Part shown: positions 1 through 7,317 of the stretch, piece by piece
Position numbering within the stretch: the stretch's first letter is position 1
How the letters are laid out: every line of letters begins with the position of its first letter
Assembly: GCF_900149685.1 (NCBI RefSeq)
Contig: NZ_LT702999.1
Span: forward strand, 62,001-126,000
DNA: 64,000 nt
Direction of reading: 5' to 3'
Source: Erythrobacter sp. Alg231-14
GTDB taxonomy: Bacteria > Pseudomonadota > Alphaproteobacteria > Sphingomonadales > Sphingomonadaceae
Program-made: the position numbers and the translations under genes
The notes under the pieces: model-generated
The model's input: the letters and a program-made list of their open reading frames with translations, nothing else
The model's database searches: none
Told to the model about the DNA's origin: nothing

Positions 1-60
1 CGGCGGTCGGAAAGAAGCAGTTAAACGTGCTTGCGGATGCAGAGACCGGCGAGAGAAACA
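1..60 (+). ncRNA. Possible 3' part of small SRP RNA (very tentative)
   Basis: The first bases contain GGTCGGAAAGAAGCAG followed about 18 nt later by GCGGATGCAGAGACCGGC. This resembles the conserved GGAA-tetraloop / AGCAG core and 3' strand of bacterial small SRP RNA (4.5S). The 5' strand would lie outside the window, and one base pair under the tetraloop would be a C-A mismatch, so this is only a suspicion. No protein-coding gene is apparent between 1 and 107. Confidence 0.2.
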
Positions 61-107
61 AGATGGCCGCGGCTAAAGCGTGTTTCAGCATAGAAGCGAC
101 GCTAGCG

Positions 108-350
108 TCACAAATTCCCCAGAACAACCGGAAGGCTCGTTGCCAGCATACCGCCGCCAACAATCGCGGCGGCAATGAACAGGTTGGTCCAAGGCACCCA
201 TCCCACTTTTTCCAATGCATCGAGCGACCGGCGCGCGTTGCGAACCCGTTCCATCATCAGGCACACGCCCGCAAAGACCCAACACAACGCGCCAGACAAG
301 GCGAGCAATTCTGCATCGCTCGCAAATTCTAAAGTTGTAAGCCAATCCAT
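108..350 (-). CDS. Small two-helix membrane protein, unknown function
   Basis: An 80-residue protein starting MDWLTTLEFASDAEL. Two hydrophobic segments are visible, about residues 14-33 (LLALSGALCWVFAGVCLMM) and 56-78, separated by a basic loop (RVRNARRSLDALEK). It is probably an inner-membrane protein. The gene is divergent from the EamA transporter that begins about 65 bp away, so the two may share a promoter region. I do not recognise a family; coding status rests on clean codon structure, the ATG start and the plausible topology. Confidence 0.6.
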   Translation of the reverse strand: MDWLTTLEFASDAELLALSGALCWVFAGVCLMMERVRNARRSLDALEKVGWVPWTNLFIAAAIVGGGMLATSLPVVLGNL

Positions 351-415
351 GTCGGCAACGCATGTAGTGCGCCGTGGCGCTTGCGCAAACCCACCTGTAC
401 CCTAAAGCAGCCCGC

Positions 416-1333
416 ATGGATGGCTCTGTCGCTCGCCCTCGCCCTATGCTTGCAATCGGCCTGCGCCTTCTCACCGCGGTGGTTTTCGCGACGATGGGGA
501 TGTTGGTTAAGCTGGGCGGTGAGCGCGGCGTTCATCTGGTCGAGATGCTTTTTTGGCGGCAGATGATAACTTTCGCCTTGATCACGGCGGGATTGGCGCT
601 GCTTGGAAAGCTCGCAACACTGCGAACCAATCGAATCAAAAGTCATGCGGGGCGCGCAGCGTTGGGCGGATTTTGCATGTTCTTTGTGTACGGCGCCGTG
701 CTGTTGTTGCCATTGGCGGAGGCAACCACCCTTTCCTACACCGCGCCGTTCTTTGCCGTTGTGATCGCCGTTACGATGTTTGGCGAACGCGTCGGCCTCT
801 ATCGCTCTGCCGCTGTTCTAGTCGGATCGTGCGGTGTTTTGGTTATCATGCAGCCGACCGGCATGGGCGGTGAAATCACCGCATTCGGCGTGTTCGTTGC
901 GTTGGCCGCCGCGGCGATGGTTGCCATGATTAGCTTTCAAATTCAGGATCTCAACAAGACCGAAAGCCCGTGGAGCATCATATTCTGGTTCACTGCACTT
1001 TCCACACCCGTCTTTATGATGGCGATGCCTTTCTTCGCAGGCGCGCATGACGCCGACACATGGCTTATTATCATAGCAATGGCCCTGAGCGGGGCGGCTG
1101 CACAAATTTTGCTCACCAGCTCGCTGCGCTTTGGATCCGCGGGCATGGTCCTCTTGATTGACTACACATCGCTGCTTTGGGCGACCGCCTATGGTTTCAC
1201 GGTGTTCGATCGGGAGCCATCTGCAAATTTGTGGCTCGGCGCTCCACTTATCATTGGTGCGGGGCTACTCATCGCATGGCGAGAGCGTAAACTGGCGATC
1301 GCCCACAAAAAGGCTGAGATAGCTCCAGAATAA
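416..1333 (+). CDS. EamA/DMT family transporter
   Basis: An inner-membrane drug/metabolite-type transporter of about 305 residues with roughly ten hydrophobic segments arranged as two EamA repeats (first around LTAVVFATMGMLVKL to VVIAVTMFGERVGL, second from FVALAAAAMVAMISFQ to LIIGAGLLIAWRE). The conserved loop FFAVVIAVTMFGERVG near the end of repeat one is typical of the family. Substrate cannot be told from sequence; relatives export metabolites or amino acids. I chose ATG 416; an in-frame GTG at 374 would add 14 residues but has no ribosome-binding site and runs toward the divergent gene. An entericidin-like gene follows after 19 bp. Confidence 0.85.
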   Translation: MDGSVARPRPMLAIGLRLLTAVVFATMGMLVKLGGERGVHLVEMLFWRQMITFALITAGLALLGKLATLRTNRIKSHAGRAALGGFCMFFVYGAVLLLPLAEATTLSYTAPFFAVVIAVTMFGERVGLYRSAAVLVGSCGVLVIMQPTGMGGEITAFGVFVALAAAAMVAMISFQIQDLNKTESPWSIIFWFTALSTPVFMMAMPFFAGAHDADTWLIIIAMALSGAAAQILLTSSLRFGSAGMVLLIDYTSLLWATAYGFTVFDREPSANLWLGAPLIIGAGLLIAWRERKLAIAHKKAEIAPE

Positions 1334-1352
1334 ACGCGCAAGAGGAACCATC

Positions 1353-1484
1353 ATGATCCGAAAGACAATCATCACCGCCGCCCTCGCCGCTCTGACTTTA
1401 ACCAGCGCGGCTTGCAACACCGTTCAAGGCCTTGGCCGTGACATTGAATCGGTCGGACGCACCGGCGAAGAAATCATCGATTAA
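1353..1484 (+). CDS. Entericidin-like small lipoprotein
   Basis: A 43-residue protein, MIRKTIITAALAALTLTSAA then CNTVQGLGRDIESVGRTGEEIID. It has a basic n-region, a hydrophobic core and a lipobox ending in TSAAC, then the short polar tail NTVQGxGxDIxSxG that is characteristic of the entericidin A/B family. Mature product would be a lipidated peptide of about 22 residues anchored in a membrane. AGGA lies 8 nt before the ATG (aagaggaaccatcATG). Entericidins in enterics are a stress-regulated toxin/antidote pair; in Alphaproteobacteria single copies are common and their role is unclear. Too short for most ORF callers but convincing by family pattern. Confidence 0.8.
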   Translation: MIRKTIITAALAALTLTSAACNTVQGLGRDIESVGRTGEEIID

Positions 1485-1493
1485 GCTTGCGGC

Positions 1494-2093
1494 CTAACCA
1501 GGTCGATAGACCAAGAAAACATTGTTGGCGGGCATTTCCCGACGCGCAGTTCGGGTCAGGCCGTTCGCATGGGCCAATGCGTCCATATCCGCCAGACGGC
1601 GGATACCCCATTCCGAATTGCGTGCGCGCAATCCTTCGTCAAATGCGATGTTCGAAGGGGCTGGTTCTACGCCGTGCTCAAAATATGGGCCGTACAGAAT
1701 AAGCGGCAAACTTTTGCCGCTCAAAATCTGCGCAGCGCCTTTGAACAATCCCACGCTCGCGGCCCATGGGCTGATATGTGTCATGTTGATGCACACAATT
1801 GCATCAACGGCTTCTGCATTCCAATGATCCGGCATGGATGCGTCCAAGACAACTGGTGAGCGTAGGTTCGTGCCCGAAAATTCGGTGCGATAAGCGCGGA
1901 TGGAGGCAACGGCTTCGCCATTTGGGTCGCTCGGCTGCCATGTCATCATCGGGAACCGGTCGGCAAAGAACACGGCGTGTTCACCCGAACCGCTCGCCAC
2001 TTCCAGCACAAGGCCATCCTGCGGCAATTCCTCCGCTAAAGCCTGCGCAATCACCTCTCGATTGCGCAGGGTCGCGGGGGCGTGCTTTTTCAT
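1494..2093 (-). CDS. DUF938 SAM-dependent methyltransferase-like protein
   Basis: A 199-residue class I methyltransferase fold protein. The start region PATLRNREVIAQALAEELP leads into the SAM-binding motif VLEVASGSGEHAVFFADRFP (about residues 28-47), followed by QPSDPNGEA and a NMTHISPW motif typical of DUF938. Substrate is not known for the family. The start at 2093 (MKKHAPATLRN) lies two bases after the stop of the upstream acyl-CoA synthetase gene, so the two are almost certainly co-transcribed; a longer reading from 2126 would overlap that gene by 31 bp and is less likely. Confidence 0.85.
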   Translation of the reverse strand: MKKHAPATLRNREVIAQALAEELPQDGLVLEVASGSGEHAVFFADRFPMMTWQPSDPNGEAVASIRAYRTEFSGTNLRSPVVLDASMPDHWNAEAVDAIVCINMTHISPWAASVGLFKGAAQILSGKSLPLILYGPYFEHGVEPAPSNIAFDEGLRARNSEWGIRRLADMDALAHANGLTRTARREMPANNVFLVYRPG

Positions 2094-2095
2094 GC

Positions 2096-3658
2096 TCAGG
2101 AAACTTGCCGTTCCTGCCCTTCCCAATACGGATCGCGCAGTTGGCGGCGAAGGATTTTGCCAGAGGCGTTGCGCGGCAATTCAGGGATCACATCGACGGT
2201 CTTGGGCGCTTTAAACGCGGCAACCCGTTCGCGCGTATAGGCGATCACATCGTTGGCATCGAGCTCATGGCCCGGTTTGCAGACGACACAGGCTTTCACT
2301 TCCTCGCCCCATTTCTCGCTGGGGATCCCGATTACGGCGACTTCGGCGATGGCGGGATGACCGTACATCGCGCTTTCGACTTCTGCGGGATAAACGTTTT
2401 CGCCCCCAGAGATGATCATGTCTTTGATGCGGTCCTGGATATATACATAGCCATCGACATCCATGATCGCCGCATCGCCCGTGTGGACCCAACCTTCGGC
2501 GTCGATTGTGCTGGCGGTTGCCTCGGGCAAGTTCCAATAACCGGCCGTGTTGGACGGCGATTTGATGCACACTTCGCCAATCTCACCGAACGGCAATTCT
2601 TTGTTGTCTGGGCCGCGAATTTCGATGTTGGCACCCGGGATTGCTTTGCCCGCCGAACGCATTCTTTGGTTGCCTTCGATCGAGTGATCTTCCGGTCCCA
2701 ACGCGGTAACCGTGCCGGTGGTTTCTGTCATGCCGTACAATTGGACAAAGCCCGCGTTGGGCATTGTCTTGACCGCTTCCTTTAGCAATTCAAGCGGCAT
2801 AGGCGCAGCGCCATACATCAAGAATTTAAGCTTGCTGAAATCGGTCTCAGCAGCTTTCGGATGTTGGACCACCATTTGTAGCGCTGCCGGCACAATGAAC
2901 AAATGCGTCGCACCAGCTTCAATCGCGGAAAGGACGCCATCGGGTGTGAATTCGGCATCGACACGGCACCGCACGCCGTTAGCAATCGAATTGTTGATCA
3001 AGCCGGTGCCACCAATATGCGCGCAAGGCATAGCGAACAAAACGCAGTCGTCCTCTTCGTAGTGGTTCCAATCAACGCCCGCTTGATTCCCCAAAATTCG
3101 CAATTCGAAAAGGTTCGAATTGGAAAGCTGCACGCCCTTAGGATTGCCGGTGGTGCCAGATGTGTAAAGTTGTAGAATAGGATCATCTTGATGCGGTGGT
3201 TCATAACTCGCCGGATCCATCGCCGCGGCTTCGGCCATTGCGGCATCGGCGTCGATCACATGCGGTTTGTTGGGAAGCTGTGAGGCAACAGATTGCGCCG
3301 TTTCGGCAAACCCTTCACCGGTAAAAACCAATTTCGCCCCGGTATCACCCAAAATATAGGCAATCTCTGGTGGGGCCAAACGCCAACCGATCGGCACCAA
3401 CACAGCACCCATGCGCCCTGCGGCAATGTAGAGCAGGCAGTGACGGTCAGAATTCTTGCCAAGCCATGCGATCCGGTCGCCTTTCGCAATGCCGTTCGCT
3501 TTGAACAAAGCGATCAACTGGCGAGTCAAAACATCCACCTCTGCAAAGGACGCGGAGCGCCCCTCATGCTCTAAAGCGGTGCCATTAGGGCGATTGGCAG
3601 CCCAATGGTTCATGATTTCATCAAAGGTTGTGAATGTATGGTGCACGCCTACGGCCAT
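2096..3658 (-). CDS. AMP-dependent acyl-CoA synthetase/ligase
   Basis: A 520-residue adenylate-forming enzyme expected to convert a fatty or aromatic acid to its CoA thioester with ATP. Motifs in order: P-loop LYTSGTTGNPKGVQLSNSN (about 165-183), QLYGMTETTG (A5, about 308), GWVHTGDAAIMDVDGYVYIQ (A7, about 390), DRIKDMIISGGENVYPAEVE (A8 hinge) and the A10 lysine in ASGKILRRQLRD near the C-terminus. This is full length with all catalytic motifs present. The position suggests a medium/long-chain or feruloyl-type ligase but the substrate cannot be fixed from sequence. It heads a two-gene operon with the DUF938 methyltransferase. Confidence 0.9.
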   Translation of the reverse strand: MAVGVHHTFTTFDEIMNHWAANRPNGTALEHEGRSASFAEVDVLTRQLIALFKANGIAKGDRIAWLGKNSDRHCLLYIAAGRMGAVLVPIGWRLAPPEIAYILGDTGAKLVFTGEGFAETAQSVASQLPNKPHVIDADAAMAEAAAMDPASYEPPHQDDPILQLYTSGTTGNPKGVQLSNSNLFELRILGNQAGVDWNHYEEDDCVLFAMPCAHIGGTGLINNSIANGVRCRVDAEFTPDGVLSAIEAGATHLFIVPAALQMVVQHPKAAETDFSKLKFLMYGAAPMPLELLKEAVKTMPNAGFVQLYGMTETTGTVTALGPEDHSIEGNQRMRSAGKAIPGANIEIRGPDNKELPFGEIGEVCIKSPSNTAGYWNLPEATASTIDAEGWVHTGDAAIMDVDGYVYIQDRIKDMIISGGENVYPAEVESAMYGHPAIAEVAVIGIPSEKWGEEVKACVVCKPGHELDANDVIAYTRERVAAFKAPKTVDVIPELPRNASGKILRRQLRDPYWEGQERQVS

Positions 3659-3746
3659 TTGCCTGATCTCTCTCCGGTTATCTTTGGAAAAGAGATTAAG
3701 CAGGTTGGAGGCCCAAGGTCCATTGCTTTACGCAACGGAAATGGCG

Positions 3747-4211
3747 TTATTGAAACCGTCCTTGCCTGCGCGCGGCCGGTTCGCGCAGTATCAGCCATAT
3801 GCCAAGGCCCAATGGACCTGCCATCAAGGTGAAGAACAGGATCGGCGCCTGGATGAATCGAGAGACGCCTTTGGCATCGGCATCCCGCGCAATCCAAAGC
3901 CCAACAAACAGATCAAACGCCAGGTAATGGGTCCACCCAATGACAACGCCGCCATCGCTCAAAAAGATCGATCGCACTCCTTCGATGGAGGAGAAATCTG
4001 CTCCGGCACCATCGCCGGCACCGCCGGCCAATAACCCGGACATTACGCCAATAAGCGTCATGGAATAGGCTAGGCACAACAATCCCACGCCCAGATACAT
4101 CACAGCAGAGAGAAGAGCGGGCCAACGCGGCAAAAACGCAAGACCGATCCAAGCGATAAGAGCGAGGCCGTTGACCGCGCTAAAGACGAATGCCCAACCT
4201 TCAGAATCCAT
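3747..4211 (-). CDS. ABA4-like (DUF4281) membrane protein
   Basis: A 154-residue integral membrane protein with four hydrophobic segments (about residues 8-28, 33-58, 91-110, 119-143). The stretch GWTHYLAFDLFVGLWIARDA followed by a C-terminal PILFFTLMAGPLGLGIWLIL is the hallmark of the ABA4 / DUF4281 family, named from the plant protein needed for neoxanthin formation. Bacterial members are common in carotenoid-producing Sphingomonadales, but their activity is not established here. It stands alone between the acyl-CoA synthetase and the Rossmann-fold gene, same strand, with 29 bp to the latter. Confidence 0.75.
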   Translation of the reverse strand: MDSEGWAFVFSAVNGLALIAWIGLAFLPRWPALLSAVMYLGVGLLCLAYSMTLIGVMSGLLAGGAGDGAGADFSSIEGVRSIFLSDGGVVIGWTHYLAFDLFVGLWIARDADAKGVSRFIQAPILFFTLMAGPLGLGIWLILREPAARRQGRFQ

Positions 4212-4240
4212 TGCCGATCACTCCCTAATATGCGCCGCGT

Positions 4241-4963
4241 CTATTCCGGCGCAGGCCCTGCTTTCGTCCGCCATTCCCGCGCGGCGCGTTTCATCGCTTC
4301 ATTGTCATGGGTAAAGCGGCCCGCGGCCTTGCGCAACGCAAGACCCAAAATCGCCTCCGCAACCAAGTCGGCGTCAACCGATCGGTACATGTCCCACTTT
4401 GCCGGGATCAAGGGATCAACCAACGGGCTAACGACTTGCGCGATCGCTTCGATCGGCCTCAGATCATTCTGTCTGGGCCCTTTCAAAAGGCCGGGACGCA
4501 ATATGTCGAGCCGTTTGAAACCGACATTCGACACCGCGCGCTCCACCTCGCCTTTGACCCGCATATACAAGCTTTTAGATTGAGCATCGGCACCCGCGGC
4601 GGTGACCAACACCATGTTCGTTATGCCAGATTGCTTAGCCGCGATGGCGGTCGAAACGACGAGATCGTGATCAACCGCGCGAAAGGCCGCTTCGTCCCGA
4701 CCTGCTTTTTTCCATGTCGTTCCCAAGGCGCAGATAAGCGCCTGGGGGCGGACCGCTTCCATGACTTCGCCCCATTTTTCCGGCTCAGCCACAAACATTT
4801 CGACCCGCGCGCCTTTCGGCAAATCGACTTCTCTGCGTGCAATACCAACGATGCGGGCTTCTTCGCCGGCGCTTGATAGGGTGATTAGGCGACGCCCAAT
4901 CAAACCCGTCGCACCGACCAAACCCAATCGCACCGGCGTTTTCTCTTTGTGCGCATCAGACAT
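4241..4963 (-). CDS. NAD(P)H-binding Rossmann-fold protein (HTATIP2/YbjT-like)
   Basis: A 240-residue atypical short-chain dehydrogenase. The N-terminal nucleotide-binding glycine motif is GLVGATGLIGRRLI (about 14-27). Further on LICALGTTWKKAGRDEAAFR, DHDLVVSTAIAAKQSGITNMVLVTAAGAD and YMRVKGEVERAV (YxxxK) match the NAD(P)H-binding family related to human TIP30/HTATIP2. No substrate can be assigned. The start codon overlaps the 3' end of dgt by 8 bp, so the two genes are translationally linked. Confidence 0.8.
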   Translation of the reverse strand: MSDAHKEKTPVRLGLVGATGLIGRRLITLSSAGEEARIVGIARREVDLPKGARVEMFVAEPEKWGEVMEAVRPQALICALGTTWKKAGRDEAAFRAVDHDLVVSTAIAAKQSGITNMVLVTAAGADAQSKSLYMRVKGEVERAVSNVGFKRLDILRPGLLKGPRQNDLRPIEAIAQVVSPLVDPLIPAKWDMYRSVDADLVAEAILGLALRKAAGRFTHDNEAMKRAAREWRTKAGPAPE

Positions 4964-6149
4964 TGATCAATCCTTGGGGCCGTTCGCCGTAAATTTTCTC
5001 ACATGATTGAATGGCGAAACGGTCGCTCATCCCCGCGATGAAATCGGCAATGGTGCGGCTGCGATCTGGGTCGCTTTCCGGCAGCGCATCCTGCCAACGT
5101 TGCGGCATCAAAGTCGCATCTTGGGAATAGGCCGCGAACAACCGCGCAATCACGTCGCGCGCTCGAGACGCGGCAGCGACTTGTTCAGGGTGGTAATACA
5201 GCTTTTCGTACATGAACGATTTTAACGTTCGTTCGTGGTCTTGCATGGCTGGTGAAAAGCCCGCCAATTGACGTCCTGCGTCGCGTATTTCTGCAACGGA
5301 ACCAAAACCCTTCACCGCATTTCGAGAATGTTCCAAAACATCATTGACCATCAATCCAATCTGATCCCGGATCAGCTCACGCAATTGGCGATCACGCGGC
5401 GCGTTGGGGAAACGGCGTTCCACCGCGCGCCATTGATCCGCCAGAAAGTCGAGCTCGAGCAGGTCATCGAGGTCGAGAAAACCAGCGCGTAGGCCATCGT
5501 CAATGTCATGATTGTCATAGGCGATGTCATCGGAAACTGCCGCGATCTGCGCCTCAAGCGAGGGCCAAGTACCCAGAGCGAGCGGGAATGCCTGATCCAA
5601 TTGCGCCAAAGCCCAGTTCGGCGCGGCAATCGGCCCATTGTGTTTGGCCAACCCTTCCAACAGATCCCATGTCAGGTTCAATCCGTCATGCTCAGGATAC
5701 GGGCTTTCCAATCGCATGATTGTGCGCAACGCCTGAGCGTTGTGATCGAATCCGCCATGGCGCGCCATGGCATCGGACAAGGCGTCTTCCCCCGCGTGGC
5801 CAAAGGGTGGGTGCCCCAGATCATGGGCAAGGCACAACGCCTCTGTCAGATCTTCGTCCAAACCCAATCCGCGCGCTAAAACGCGGCCGACTTGGGCCAC
5901 TTCGATAGAATGGGTCAATCGCGTGCGGTAATGGTCGCCATCTGGCGCGATGAAAACCTGAGTTTTCGATTTAAGGCGACGAAAGCTCATCGAATGGATG
6001 ATCCTGTCGCGGTCGCGTTGAAAATCGGTGCGCGGCCCTCGCGTTTCTTGGGGCGCGTCGGCGGCACTTTCGCCGGTTGAACGGTTCAAGGCAGCGAATT
6101 CCCGTCCGCCATGAGCGTTGGGATCGGCGGCATAGGGGGCGCGTGTCAT
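4956..6149 (-). CDS. dgt: Deoxyguanosinetriphosphate triphosphohydrolase-like protein
   Basis: A 397-residue HD-superfamily nucleotide hydrolase that removes triphosphate from dNTPs, chiefly dGTP. Visible metal ligands are the H of RTRLTHSIEVAQVGR (about residue 72), the HD of CLAHDLGHPPFGHAGE (about 108) and the D of AVSDDIAYDNHD. The N-terminal RTDFQRDRDRIIHSMSFRRL is typical of the family's short (about 400 aa) type-2 branch. ATG 6149 is the best start; TTG 6155 and GTG 6152 lie immediately upstream in frame. No obvious Shine-Dalgarno is seen. A long structured intergenic region precedes it. Confidence 0.9.
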   Translation of the reverse strand: MTRAPYAADPNAHGGREFAALNRSTGESAADAPQETRGPRTDFQRDRDRIIHSMSFRRLKSKTQVFIAPDGDHYRTRLTHSIEVAQVGRVLARGLGLDEDLTEALCLAHDLGHPPFGHAGEDALSDAMARHGGFDHNAQALRTIMRLESPYPEHDGLNLTWDLLEGLAKHNGPIAAPNWALAQLDQAFPLALGTWPSLEAQIAAVSDDIAYDNHDIDDGLRAGFLDLDDLLELDFLADQWRAVERRFPNAPRDRQLRELIRDQIGLMVNDVLEHSRNAVKGFGSVAEIRDAGRQLAGFSPAMQDHERTLKSFMYEKLYYHPEQVAAASRARDVIARLFAAYSQDATLMPQRWQDALPESDPDRSRTIADFIAGMSDRFAIQSCEKIYGERPQGLINV

Positions 6150-6270
6150 CACCAAACCCGCTTAAGTCAGCCGGCTTGGCGGCTCAACGGGAACAGAACA
6201 GCAACCCCGGTGGAATGCGGTGGACAGTCCCGAAAGAGGCACATTGTGGCGCAGATTGCAGGGAAAACCC

Positions 6271-6320
6271 AAAAAAGGGGACCGCTCACCGGGTGCAATG
6301 GGGGGGTGGTAAGCGGCCCC
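6271..6320 (-). terminator. Rho-independent terminator, minus strand
   Basis: Read on the minus strand: GGGGCCGCTTACC, a loop of about 17 nt, then GGTGAGCGGTCCCC and six T's. The arms pair over about 13 bp with one bulged T and one G-T wobble. It lies 168 bp after the racemase stop and about 120 bp before dgt. Its left arm shares three bases with the neighbouring 9-bp hairpin, so the two structures could compete. Confidence 0.65.
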
Positions 6321-6341
6321 AAGAGCTTTAACGCTCTTGGG
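6318..6341. repeat. Perfect 9-bp inverted repeat
   Basis: CCCAAGAGC, loop TTTAAC, GCTCTTGGG. A very stable hairpin on either strand, located directly upstream (minus strand) of the terminator. Confidence 0.7.
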
Positions 6342-6487
6342 TCATCGGTGCGACCCGAAGACCCGGAACTTGCCAGTTATTGTTCATTAGCAAATTCAAA
6401 CCCGCAACTACGATTGTTATCGCCAAGGTACACCCTTACCGATGGGTCAATCCGACGAAGCGTTTCATATGAACGTCGAACTGGTAA

Positions 6488-7192
6488 TTAATCCGCCGCT
6501 TCTTGCTCAAGAATCCAGTTGGCGGCCGCCTCACAATGGATTCTTGTAGAGTCGAACACCGGCAAGACATTGGCATCAACATCCACGATCAAATCCAATT
6601 CGGTGCAGGCAAGTACAATGGAATCCGCACCCTCTTGTGCCTTGTTGGTGATGATCGTTTTCATCGTGCGTTCTGCATCGCGGGTGAATTTGCCCACCAT
6701 CAATTCGTCGTAAATGATGCGGTCCAGCGTTTCGACATTGACCATATTGGGCGGCAACAAATCGATGCCGTGCGCGACCAAGCGTTTGCGGTAAAAACTC
6801 TCGGTCATCACATTGCGAGTTCCGATCAGAGCGGCTTTCTTGCGCCCCGCCTTCTTCAACGCTTTGCCAACAAATTCTGCGATATGCAGGATGGGGATGT
6901 CGACGGCGGCGGCGACGTCATCGTACAATTTGTGCATCGAATTGGCGTTTATAATCAACGCTTGCGCCCCGGCCCCTTCGAGCCGTTTGGCGCTCTCTGC
7001 CAAAATACTGGCCGCGCGTTTCCAATCTTTGTCTTCACGGATCGCGTAAAGCTGACAAAAATCGAGGCTCTCAATCAACAACGGTGCGCTTGCCATAGGG
7101 GCCGCGCGACGTTGCACGATCCGGTTGATCCGATCGTAATATATTCCGGTAGAGACCCAACTCATACCGCCAATCATGCCCAGTTTACGCAA
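6488..7192 (-). CDS. Aspartate/glutamate racemase family protein
   Basis: A 234-residue protein opening with KLGMIGGMSWVSTGIYYDRI, the standard N-terminus of the Asp/Glu racemase (RacX/YgeA-type) family. The C-terminal catalytic cysteine is present in SIVLACTELDLIVD (about residue 196). The N-terminal acid/base position, normally C or T in (C/T)NTxH, reads INANSMHKL here, so it is alanine. Racemase activity is therefore uncertain. The start is a TTG at 7192, supported by GAGGAA 7 nt upstream and by the family's usual N-terminus; ATG 7177 would cut the conserved first strand. Confidence 0.85.
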   Translation of the reverse strand: MRKLGMIGGMSWVSTGIYYDRINRIVQRRAAPMASAPLLIESLDFCQLYAIREDKDWKRAASILAESAKRLEGAGAQALIINANSMHKLYDDVAAAVDIPILHIAEFVGKALKKAGRKKAALIGTRNVMTESFYRKRLVAHGIDLLPPNMVNVETLDRIIYDELMVGKFTRDAERTMKTIITNKAQEGADSIVLACTELDLIVDVDANVLPVFDSTRIHCEAAANWILEQEAAD

Positions 7193-7317
7193 AGCCGTTC
7201 CTCGAATCCATATCCATCGGCATCATGTGTAGCGACCAAGCGAACCACACGTCCATAGGCACTGAATTGAAACGGGTTGTGAAAGGGTTAGATGGTAAAC
7301 ACCGGTTTAATCGGGCG

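Larger units (their letters stand above)
6156..6487. other. Intergenic region with structured RNA potential
   Basis: No gene of convincing length is seen in these 330 bases. On the minus strand they contain a rho-independent terminator at 6271-6320, a perfect 9-bp hairpin at 6318-6341 (CCCAAGAGC / GCTCTTGGG, loop of six) and a long-range pairing between CATCGGT at 6343-6349 and ACCGATG at 6438-6444. The most upstream part next to the racemase stop could therefore be a long 3' UTR, an attenuator, or a separate small RNA. I do not recognise tmRNA, RNase P or a known riboswitch. Confidence 0.5.

Noticed and set aside
1799-2785. 328-residue open frame antisense to the acyl-CoA synthetase and DUF938 genes
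   Set aside because: It overlaps two well-supported genes and has no motif; open frames of this size are common opposite GC-rich genes.
6156-6487. tmRNA, RNase P or known riboswitch in the gap upstream of dgt
   Set aside because: A GCT AAT GAA CAA TAA string on the minus strand superficially recalls a tmRNA tag, but it lacks the hydrophobic tag ending and pseudoknots. RNase P core motifs are absent.
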